A stretch of DNA of 64,000 nt, taken from Bog-756 sp963839925. GTDB lineage: Bacteria; Actinomycetota; Acidimicrobiia; Acidimicrobiales; RAAP-2. Within the stretch, counting starts at the first letter, position 1; every line of letters begins with the position of its first letter. The notes under the pieces were generated by a model that was not told the origin of the DNA, searched no databases, and saw nothing but the letters and a program-made list of their open reading frames with translations. The stretch spans positions 930,001 through 994,000 of the forward strand of contig CAWIWV010000002.1 of the NCBI GenBank assembly GCA_963839925.1. The letters are read 5' to 3'. Shown in pieces: positions 39,408 to 47,119 of the stretch. The translations under genes and the position numbers were made by a program.

Positions 39408-42107
39408 GTGAACCGACGGTGCCTTGCGTGGTTCGCACTGGTACTGCTCCTCTGCGGGTGCGGCCAAGCGACCACCGGATCCTCGTCCGCACCGGCGACT
39501 CCCGCCGTGCCCTCCTACCCCGCGGGCGGCACCGGGTCCTACCTGCTGACCGCCACCACGACCGGGCCGGCCTACGCCCCCCCGTTCACCGGAAACGGAG
39601 AGCTTGGAGTCCGGGTCCCTCCGGCCGGCCAGGGCTACGCCGGGGGCGCCGTTCCCACCCAGTCCGGACTGGCCGGCTTCTACGCACAGCCGTCCGGTGG
39701 TGTCCAGATGCGGGCGAACATCCCCACGTGGTCGACGCTCACCTACTCGGACGGCGGGAGTCCCTTCGGTCTCTCGAGTGGCCACGTCACGGGTTGGCGC
39801 CAGTCGCTCGATCTCCGGACAGGGGTGATCGATACCTCCGCAGAATGGACCGCCCCTGACGGGCACGTGACCGGCCTCTCCTACCGTGTGCTGACCGATC
39901 GGGCTCGCCCGGGCATCGGTCTCGTGCAGCTGACCTTGGATCCCCGGTGGACCGGGACGGCGACGGTCTCCGATGCCATCGACGGCTCGCCGGCGACGCT
40001 CAGCACCCAGGTGGGCAAGGCATGGTCACCGGTGGCCCACCGCGACTCGGTCACCGTACGCACATTGGGGACCGGCATCGAGGCGGCCATCGCCAGCCAG
40101 CTCGGCATGAGCGGGAACGTCCGTGGAACCGACACGGAGGTCGGCCAGGGTCTGCCACAGAGCGTCGGGCAGACCGTGTCCTTCGAGGTGGCCGCAGGGC
40201 AGCGCTACACCTTCACCAAGTACGTCGCAGTGGACACCTCCTCCCAGGGCCGTACCCCACCGACCTCGGCCGCCCAATCCCAGGCCTCCGCCGCCGCCTC
40301 GGTCGGGTTCGACTCCTTGGTCGGCGCCAACGATGCCGCGTGGTCGGCGTTGTGGACAGACAGGGTCGACGTCGTCGGAAACGACGACCTGGCCACCATG
40401 GTCAACGCCAGCGAGTTCTACCTGTGGTCGAGCACCCGCGAGGGGACCGACTGGAGCATCTCGCCGGCCGGTCTCTCTTCGAACGGCTACAACGGCCACA
40501 TCTTCTGGGACGCGGAGACGTGGATGTATCCGGCTCTGCTCGCGCAACACCCCGACCTGGCTTCGGGGATGAACGACTACCGATACTCCCGACTCGGCGC
40601 CGCCCGGGCTCACGCGCTCGCCACCGGTTCTGTCGGCGCGCGCTACCCGTGGGAGAGCGCTCTCGACGGCACCGAGCAGATCATCCCTCCCGCTTCCGTG
40701 TTCACAGAAGGCCTCTACGAACAGCACATCAGCTCGGACGTCGCGCTGGCCCAATGGCAGTACTTCGAAGCGACCGGGGACAAGGAGTGGCTGAAGGAGC
40801 GCGGGTGGCCGGTGCTCTCGGCGATCGCGACCTTTTGGGCGTCTCGGGTGGTGCCGGGTTCCGGCGGGAGTTATCACATCGACGGGGTCACCGGTCCGGA
40901 CGAGGAGAACGCCGATGTCAACGATGAGGTCTACACGAATGCGGCCGCTGCCACTGTTCTGACCGACGCGGTACGTGCGGCCAAGATCGTGGGGGTCGCG
41001 CCACCCGCGGCCTGGACACGGATCGCGTCCGGGTTGGTCGTCCCCTCCGACCCAACTCTCGGGATCGACCCCGAATTCTCCGGGTACCAGGGTCAGCTGA
41101 TCAAGCAGGCCGACGCCTCGATGCTCGAGTACCCGTTGGGCTACCCGATCCCTCCGGCTGTGGCCGAGGGGAACGTCGTCTACTACACCCCCCGCACCGA
41201 CCCGAAGGGGCCTTCGATGAGCGACGCGATCAACTCGATCGACGCCTCCCAGTCAGGGACGCCAGGTTGCGCCAGCTATGTGTTCACCCTGCGCAGCGTC
41301 CAGCCGTTCATACGGGACGTCTTCGACCAGTTCTCCGAGACCCGGACCGGAGGCGTCCTCACCTTCATGACCGGCATCGGGGGATTCCTGCAGGAGTTCC
41401 TCTACGGGTACTCGGGACTTCGCTGGAGCACCGACGAGGTCCGTCTCGCACCCAGCCTCACCGACCAGTTGAGTGGCATCGTGCTCCATGGCCTGTCCTG
41501 GCACGGTCGGCGGTTCACGTTGGCGATCGGCCGGCGGACCACGACGGTGACGGTGACCGGCGGGGGCTCGCTGCCGGTGTCGACGGGTGCAAGCACCCAG
41601 ACCGTCGGAACCGGCCAGACCGTCTCGTTCCCCACCGGGCGTCCCGACCTCGCGCCGTCCGCCGACCGGGCCCTCTGCCAGGACGCGTCTGCAAGCTCGG
41701 CACAGCCGGGTGCACCCGCTCTTGCAGCTGTCGACGGCAGCCCGGCCACCGACTGGCAGCCGGTGACCTTGCCGGCGTCGATCACCGTCCCCCTCGCCGG
41801 CCCACCGAGGGACGTCGACACGGTGACCGTCGTCTGGGGCCGGCAGTGGCCTCCCGCACCCGCGCCCAACCTCGCACCACCGCCGGGGCCCGTGGCGATC
41901 CTCAGGGCCAGTCACTACACGGTCGCGGTGTCCGCCAACGGCAGCTCGTGGAACACGGTCGCGACCGTCGATCGCACTACCGGTTCCACCGACATCCTTC
42001 ACTTCCATCCGGTCGAGGCCGGCTACCTGAAGTTGATGATCACCGCGTCAGCGGCCGCCCAGCAACCAGCGCTCGACGAGCTCAGTGTCACCGGTTCGCA
42101 ACGGTGA
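39408..42107 (+). CDS. Secreted lipoprotein glycoside hydrolase, GH65-like with C-terminal discoidin-like domain
   Basis: 899 residues from GTG 39408. N-terminal signal with lipobox-like LLCGCGQA (Cys near 18), then a Ser/Pro/Thr linker. The catalytic (alpha/alpha)6 barrel shows HIFWDAETWMYPALL and VTGPDEENADVNDEVYTNA, where Glu499 matches the GH65 general acid. This is the acid trehalase/kojibiose-type family, which hydrolyses alpha-glucosides such as trehalose. The last ~140 residues (from ~760) resemble an F5/8-type carbohydrate-binding domain. Likely anchored outside the cell. The frame is open to 39336, but the lipoprotein signal starts at 39408. Exact sugar not predictable. Confidence 0.85.
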   Translation: MNRRCLAWFALVLLLCGCGQATTGSSSAPATPAVPSYPAGGTGSYLLTATTTGPAYAPPFTGNGELGVRVPPAGQGYAGGAVPTQSGLAGFYAQPSGGVQMRANIPTWSTLTYSDGGSPFGLSSGHVTGWRQSLDLRTGVIDTSAEWTAPDGHVTGLSYRVLTDRARPGIGLVQLTLDPRWTGTATVSDAIDGSPATLSTQVGKAWSPVAHRDSVTVRTLGTGIEAAIASQLGMSGNVRGTDTEVGQGLPQSVGQTVSFEVAAGQRYTFTKYVAVDTSSQGRTPPTSAAQSQASAAASVGFDSLVGANDAAWSALWTDRVDVVGNDDLATMVNASEFYLWSSTREGTDWSISPAGLSSNGYNGHIFWDAETWMYPALLAQHPDLASGMNDYRYSRLGAARAHALATGSVGARYPWESALDGTEQIIPPASVFTEGLYEQHISSDVALAQWQYFEATGDKEWLKERGWPVLSAIATFWASRVVPGSGGSYHIDGVTGPDEENADVNDEVYTNAAAATVLTDAVRAAKIVGVAPPAAWTRIASGLVVPSDPTLGIDPEFSGYQGQLIKQADASMLEYPLGYPIPPAVAEGNVVYYTPRTDPKGPSMSDAINSIDASQSGTPGCASYVFTLRSVQPFIRDVFDQFSETRTGGVLTFMTGIGGFLQEFLYGYSGLRWSTDEVRLAPSLTDQLSGIVLHGLSWHGRRFTLAIGRRTTTVTVTGGGSLPVSTGASTQTVGTGQTVSFPTGRPDLAPSADRALCQDASASSAQPGAPALAAVDGSPATDWQPVTLPASITVPLAGPPRDVDTVTVVWGRQWPPAPAPNLAPPPGPVAILRASHYTVAVSANGSSWNTVATVDRTTGSTDILHFHPVEAGYLKLMITASAAAQQPALDELSVTGSQR

Positions 42108-42175
42108 CCTGCACGGCCACGTGATCTTCACCGACGGGACGCACCAACGGAATCTGGGCCGCGCCTGCTGAGCAA

Positions 42176-42192
42176 AGGCGAAGCCTATTTTT
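42176..42192 (+). terminator. Weak hairpin plus T-run after the GH65 gene
   Basis: AGGC-GAA-GCCT followed by ATTTTT, 69 nt after the GH65 stop. The stem is only 4 bp, so a terminator role is possible but not strong. From here to 42283 the DNA is markedly AT-rich compared with the window. Confidence 0.35.
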
Positions 42193-42245
42193 GGTGCCTC
42201 AGTTGCTGGCCGCCAGGGTTTCGTCCATTAATTTAGTTTCTGTAG

Positions 42246-42283
42246 TTGCGCATGACGATAATAACTAGTCTATAGTTGCTCTT
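42246..42283 (+). promoter_or_regulatory. Promoter and candidate operator of the AbiEi-Fic gene
   Basis: TTGCGC (42246-42251), a 19-bp spacer and TATAGT (42271-42276) lie 7 nt before the ATG at 42284, giving a leaderless transcript. An inverted repeat AACTA-N5-TAGTT (42263-42277) overlaps the -10, and TAGTTGC is directly repeated at 42243-42249 and 42273-42279. AbiEi antitoxins repress their own promoters through such repeats, so autoregulation by the encoded N-terminal domain is plausible. Confidence 0.5.
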
Positions 42284-43813
42284 ATGGCACGTCAGGCATC
42301 CAATTTAGGGTCTGGAGTTGCTGGCGAGCTAGGGAATCCCGCTGGGTCGATCGTCCTTGCGACCACGAAGAACAAGGCTGGATTGTCCCGACAGGAGAAG
42401 GCAGGAGGAGCCTTTCGGGTGGCGCCAGGTGTCTACCTCGTGGGTTCGGCCCTGCCGCGGGAAGCCGCGGTCCGCCATCATCGGAACTCGATCATCGCCG
42501 TCATCTGGCCAGGCGCTGTGCTCTGTGACCGAACCGCCCTGGCCGGCGGCGAACCGTTCGAGGGGTGGGTTTTCATAGCTCATCCGGACCCGCAACGTCA
42601 CGCCAACCTCGAGATGCCGGGCGTGACCGTTTCGGTACGAGTCGGGCCGGGACCACTACCCGGCGACATGGAGATGCCCGACGGCTTGTTCCTCTCCGGC
42701 GTTGCTCGAAAGTTGGTGGAGAACGTCACCCTTCCGGGGCGCCCGCCCAAGGGGCGACCCGCACGTCAGGCGGGGACGGCTGTCGTGGAAGACGAAATCG
42801 ACGGTCTGGCACGACGTGGAGGACCTGGAGAGATCCGGAATCTCCTGAGCCAGTTGGATGTCGTGGGTGGTCACTTGCCGGCAGGACCGGTGCAGACGGT
42901 GCGAGATCGGTTGGTCGCCGTCCTCAGCACGTTCAGCGACCTGACTCCAACCTCGGAGCGACTGGCCGCTCGGCTCTCTGGCGAGCCATACGACGAGCAG
43001 CGCCTGACCATGTTCCGAGGTCTTGCCGCTGTCCTTTCGGAGACAGCTCCAGAAGCACGGCCCGTCCTTGGTGACCAGGCGCGCTGGACCTGGGAACCCT
43101 TTTTCGAGGCGTACTTTTCGAACGTCATCGAAGGGACCGAGTTCGGAGTTGACGAAGCGCGTCGGATCGCCTTTGAAGGAGAGATTCCGCCGGACCGGCC
43201 GGCCGACGCTCACGATGTCGAAGCCACATACCGAATCGTTTCTGATCCGGTCAGCAACAGTCTGGCGGCGACGAATGCCGACGAGCTGATCGACCTCCTT
43301 TGTCAGCACCACCGTGTGCTGATGGCCGCCCGTCCCGAGAAGCATCCAGGCCTGTTCAAGAAGCGCGTCAACTACGCAGGCGGTTATGCATTTGTCGAGC
43401 CTGACCTCGTCGAGGGAACGCTTCGCCGAGGCTTCGATGTTTTCGGGGGGGTGACGGACCCCTTCCAACGAGCCGTTGCGCTGATGTTTCTCGTGACCGA
43501 GTGTCATCCGTTTGACGACGGGAACGGCCGAGTTGCGAGGATCATGGCCAATGGAGCGCTTTCCTCTGCCGGCCAGGTGCGCATTGTGATTCCGACGATC
43601 TACCGAAACAACTACCTCGCCGCACTCGTCGGAGTCAGCCATCAGAACGGACGCGGCGAATCCTTGATTGCTGTGCTGCAGTTTGCTCAGAAGTGGACGG
43701 GTGCAGTGGATTGGACGACCTTCGAGAACGCGGACGGCACCTTGAAGCGGCTGGATGTGTACATGGATCCAGGCGTCGCCGAGGCGTCGGGAATCCGGCT
43801 GCGACTCCCGTAG
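42284..43813 (+). CDS. Fic domain protein with N-terminal AbiEi-like winged-helix domain
   Basis: 509 residues. Residues ~20-150 resemble the AbiEi/type IV antitoxin domain: a winged helix ending GAFRVAPGVYLVGSALPREAA, then a PGAVLCDRTALAGGEP/DGLFLSGVARKLVENV block. Residues ~250-480 form a Fic AMPylase-type domain: core HPFDDGNGRVAR (from His408), TP-like flap region VNYAGGYAFVEP, and the upstream inhibitory helix motif SNVIEG (279-284), matching S/TxxxE(G/N). The enzyme would therefore be a self-inhibited class II Fic that transfers AMP (or another NMP) to protein hydroxyls. The AT-rich promoter and lone position suggest acquisition by transfer. Confidence 0.87.
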   Translation: MARQASNLGSGVAGELGNPAGSIVLATTKNKAGLSRQEKAGGAFRVAPGVYLVGSALPREAAVRHHRNSIIAVIWPGAVLCDRTALAGGEPFEGWVFIAHPDPQRHANLEMPGVTVSVRVGPGPLPGDMEMPDGLFLSGVARKLVENVTLPGRPPKGRPARQAGTAVVEDEIDGLARRGGPGEIRNLLSQLDVVGGHLPAGPVQTVRDRLVAVLSTFSDLTPTSERLAARLSGEPYDEQRLTMFRGLAAVLSETAPEARPVLGDQARWTWEPFFEAYFSNVIEGTEFGVDEARRIAFEGEIPPDRPADAHDVEATYRIVSDPVSNSLAATNADELIDLLCQHHRVLMAARPEKHPGLFKKRVNYAGGYAFVEPDLVEGTLRRGFDVFGGVTDPFQRAVALMFLVTECHPFDDGNGRVARIMANGALSSAGQVRIVIPTIYRNNYLAALVGVSHQNGRGESLIAVLQFAQKWTGAVDWTTFENADGTLKRLDVYMDPGVAEASGIRLRLP

Positions 43814-43860
43814 TCCGGAGAAGGCCGCCAGAGCTCAGACTTTTCGCGACCGTCGAACAG

Positions 43861-44514
43861 TTACCCGAAGAACTCCTCCTCGAGGGCTGCGCACAGCGCG
43901 TGGTAGACGGCCAGGTGAAGCTCCTGAACCCTCGCCACGTCTCGAGCGGGCACCTTCACCCACACATCAGCCAGGTCTCCGAGGGGCTTGCCGGGGTCAC
44001 CGGTGAGGGCGAGCACTCCGACACCCGCTACCTTGGCCGCGATCGCGCCGAGCACGATGTTCTGTGACCGTCCAGATGTCGACAGTGCCCAAAAGGTGTC
44101 GCCGGGACGGCCGTAGCCGCTGACCTGTTGCGCGATCGCCATGTCCGCGGCGGTGTCGTTGGCCACCGCGGTGAGCAGGCTGGTCTGGCTGGTGAGACAG
44201 AAGGCCGGTAGGGCCTGCTCGAGCCGGTCGGCCAGGTATGCGGCATCCTCTGCGAACTCGGGAGGTGCGGCCGTGAGCAATGCATCGCGTGTGCCGACCG
44301 GAATCGGACGGCGCCTCTCCATTCCCTTCATCAACTCCCCGACGATGTGCTCGGCGTCGGCGGCACTGCCTCCATTACCTCCGACATAGACGGTCCCACC
44401 TCCGGCGAATGTCCGGACCAGGAGATCGAAGGCGGACTCGAGCTGTGCCGCGACCGGCTCGAGCGCAGGGAGGCGCCCGAGCAGATCGTCGAGGTGGTTC
44501 GGCAACGAGCTCAT
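43861..44514 (-). CDS. SIS domain sugar-phosphate isomerase, GmhA-like
   Basis: 217 residues of SIS fold. VYVGGNGGSAADAEHIVGELMKG (42-64) and WALSTSGRSQNIVLGAI (~142-158) are the two phosphosugar-binding segments typical of sedoheptulose-7-phosphate isomerase (GmhA/DiaA-like). Its ATG overlaps the GH38 stop (ATGA), so it is translated with the two alpha-mannosidases. In this setting a phosphosugar isomerase acting on mannose-derived or heptose phosphates is more likely than LPS synthesis, since actinobacteria lack LPS (inference). A DiaA-like or other ligand-binding role cannot be excluded. Confidence 0.85.
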   Translation of the reverse strand: MSSLPNHLDDLLGRLPALEPVAAQLESAFDLLVRTFAGGGTVYVGGNGGSAADAEHIVGELMKGMERRRPIPVGTRDALLTAAPPEFAEDAAYLADRLEQALPAFCLTSQTSLLTAVANDTAADMAIAQQVSGYGRPGDTFWALSTSGRSQNIVLGAIAAKVAGVGVLALTGDPGKPLGDLADVWVKVPARDVARVQELHLAVYHALCAALEEEFFG

Positions 44515-47114
44515 AAGGTAGATGCCGGCGTGGTCGGCGATGCGTTCGGTGAGTGGACACCCAGCTCCAACTCGGGGACGTCCACCTCCCGCACCGCCGT
44601 CTCCGGGTCGTCCGAGAGGAAGAGGGTGCGCACCTGATGGGGGGCGAGCTCACCCACCCACGATCTACCCGAAGTCGGGACGGTGACCTTCGCACGGCTC
44701 CGCCTCCCGGAGACCTCCCACACCCGGAGCACCGTCCCCGATCCCGCCTCGGCTCGTTTGACGACGGGGACGACCACGCTGTCGCCCTCCACCTCGATGG
44801 CGCTGGCTTCGGATCCGAGGCGCCCTCGGTGCCAGGTGTCGATGACCGCGGGCAACTCGACCCGGTGTTCCTCGGCCATGCGGGCGACCGCAGCGTCGGC
44901 CCACGTCCCCGGGTGGGGGGTGAGCCGGAATCGCAGTTGATGGACCCCCTGATCGGTCACCGGAAAGGCGGAGCGATCGTCGGTGCCCCAACCCCATCCG
45001 TGGTCCGAGACCTTCGGGCTTCGCAGTGCGGTCAGACGTAACCGTCCACCGAGGACGTCGTATCCACCAGCCGAGTCGGAGGTACACGCCAGACCCCGGC
45101 GGCCGTCGGAGATGTCGATCCAGTGGACCATGGGTTCCTCATGACCGGAGCAGGGTCGCTCGACGAACCCGTAGGGAGCGCCCGCCGCACTGATCGGCTC
45201 GACCAAGGTTGTCGGGACGACGAGCTTCATGATCGTGGACGACTCGTGCCAGTCGACGGTGATCCGCAGCTCGACGAACGGGCGACCTTGGTAGAGGGAC
45301 ACCTCCTGGACCACCGTGGAGTGATCGAATGACCAGGTGGTCCTCGCGGTGGATCGCACCGGTCCGTCCTCCACCACGGTGACGCTGCCGACCAGCTCGC
45401 CGGATCGCTCGTCCCCCTCGTAGAGCGCGGTCCCGTGCGACCAGGTGTCGCTCACATCCTCGATGACGACCGGACGCACCCCGCCGTCGCCGATCAGCTC
45501 CCATGTATCCGCATCCCCGTCTTCGCCCGCGACCACGAGACTCGCGAGTGCTCCCGAACCGGGGTCGACGACGACTCGCAGGAGTCCGTTGGTCAGGGTC
45601 ACGCCACCGGTTGGATCAGCGGTCGCTGCCGCTGGCGGTTCGTTCCCCATCGGCGTACCCGGTTCGGGGTCGAGCGAGTGGAGCCAGAAGCGTCGGTAAC
45701 CGAGCGGCGGCACCGGCAGCTGCATGATGCTCCGTGTCGGGCGGTAGGTCACCTCACCCGAGGGGATGTGCTGTATCGCGTGCCGCTCTCCGTCCGCGCT
45801 GGTGGCAACCGACATCGGATGGGGAATGGTGACGGTTCCTGTCACCGGCCACGAGAGAGGGTTGAAGACGACCATGGGAACCGGCAGTCCCCTCATGGAG
45901 GTCTCGAGACCCTCGGCTGTCTCGGCACCGGCCACCCAGGTGTCGATCTGCTCGACGAGGCTGTGGGTGGCCAACGTCGCCACCTGTTCGGCCCGAGACT
46001 CGGCGGCGGTCAGCAGCTGTTCGACCGCGATGGTGGCGGGATCGGTGGTGGTCCCGCCGAGCGCATCGTGGAATTGGGCGAACAGCACGCCACGCCAAGC
46101 GTCGGCCAGCTGCTCTTGTACGTCGAGTGCCCGACCGGTGAAGACACGGCACAGCTCGGCCAGCTTCTCGGCAGCCACCAGGGCGTCCTCGGCCCGGGCA
46201 TTTCCGCGCTTGAGCGTGGCCCGAGCCGAATAGCACCCGACCGCGTGCCATTGGAGCTCGCCGACGACCGACGGGAGATTCGCGTCGCCGCGGGCCACCG
46301 CCTCGCCCAAAGCCTCGAAGTAGGAGACGGGACTGCTGAACGCGACCGAGCCGTTGCTCGTGGTCGACAGATCCCGGATGGTCTTGACCGCAAGGCGGGT
46401 GGGTCCTCCGCCGTGGTCGCCGACCCCGAAGAAGGACATGAGCGGGTAGCCGAGCCCACCACTCTGCTCGAGCAGCTTTGCACTTCGCCATCGGATGACC
46501 TCGGCCTCGTGACTCCCCTCGGTCGTGTACTCGTAGGGGATGCGATAGGTGGGCACCGTCGTTCCGTCAACGCCTTCCCACAAGAAGGCAGGGCTGTCGA
46601 TGTGCTTCTCGTGCTCACCGGGTCGCATCATTACGTACGCCCCGATGCCACTTGCCGCGAGCAGCTGGGGGAGTGTGCCCGCATGACCGAACGAGTCGAT
46701 GTTGTAGCCGACGGTTGCGGTGATCCCGAGGTGCTCCGCCAGGTACCGCTGTCCGTAGAGGAACTGCCGGCAGACCGACTCGCCGCTCGTCAAGTTGCAG
46801 TCGGGCTCGACCCACTGACCCCCGGTGATGACCCAGCGTCCTTGGGACACGAGCTCTCTGATTCGTTCGAACAGTTCGGGCGAGGTCTGTTCCACCCACT
46901 GGTAGTAGCTGGCCGAGCTGGCGGTGAACACGAGGGCAGGTTCCTCGTCGAGGCGGTTCACCGCCGACCGGAATGTCTGGAGGACCTCGTGCATCCCCTC
47001 TCGCCAGTCCCAGATCCACATGGGATCGATGTGGGCGTTTCCCACCCAGTGCAACTGAGGTGGTGGCACGTTGCGTTCTTCCTGTCGGCTGTCCCGGTCG
47101 GCCACCCGTCCCAC
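44511..47114 (-). CDS. Alpha-mannosidase, glycoside hydrolase family 38 (first of two)
   Basis: 867 residues from GTG 47114; an internal GTG at 47069, after GGAAG, is an alternative start. Metal-binding HxD in GNAHIDPMWIWDWREG (His28, Asp30) and nucleophile Asp140 in VGYNIDSFGH. Other conserved blocks are FTASSASYYQWVE, GRWVITGGQWVEPDCN and ARNxxHD-type FAQFHDALGGT. C-terminal beta domains follow. No signal peptide, so cytosolic. Cleaves alpha-mannosides from imported glycans. It starts 5 nt after the stop of the second GH38 gene and is coupled to the SIS gene. The EARLY block reads HIDPMW, while its neighbour reads HTHWDREW, so they belong to different GH38 subgroups. Confidence 0.93.
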   Translation of the reverse strand: MGRVADRDSRQEERNVPPPQLHWVGNAHIDPMWIWDWREGMHEVLQTFRSAVNRLDEEPALVFTASSASYYQWVEQTSPELFERIRELVSQGRWVITGGQWVEPDCNLTSGESVCRQFLYGQRYLAEHLGITATVGYNIDSFGHAGTLPQLLAASGIGAYVMMRPGEHEKHIDSPAFLWEGVDGTTVPTYRIPYEYTTEGSHEAEVIRWRSAKLLEQSGGLGYPLMSFFGVGDHGGGPTRLAVKTIRDLSTTSNGSVAFSSPVSYFEALGEAVARGDANLPSVVGELQWHAVGCYSARATLKRGNARAEDALVAAEKLAELCRVFTGRALDVQEQLADAWRGVLFAQFHDALGGTTTDPATIAVEQLLTAAESRAEQVATLATHSLVEQIDTWVAGAETAEGLETSMRGLPVPMVVFNPLSWPVTGTVTIPHPMSVATSADGERHAIQHIPSGEVTYRPTRSIMQLPVPPLGYRRFWLHSLDPEPGTPMGNEPPAAATADPTGGVTLTNGLLRVVVDPGSGALASLVVAGEDGDADTWELIGDGGVRPVVIEDVSDTWSHGTALYEGDERSGELVGSVTVVEDGPVRSTARTTWSFDHSTVVQEVSLYQGRPFVELRITVDWHESSTIMKLVVPTTLVEPISAAGAPYGFVERPCSGHEEPMVHWIDISDGRRGLACTSDSAGGYDVLGGRLRLTALRSPKVSDHGWGWGTDDRSAFPVTDQGVHQLRFRLTPHPGTWADAAVARMAEEHRVELPAVIDTWHRGRLGSEASAIEVEGDSVVVPVVKRAEAGSGTVLRVWEVSGRRSRAKVTVPTSGRSWVGELAPHQVRTLFLSDDPETAVREVDVPELELGVHSPNASPTTPASTL

Positions 47115-47119
47115 CCGCT

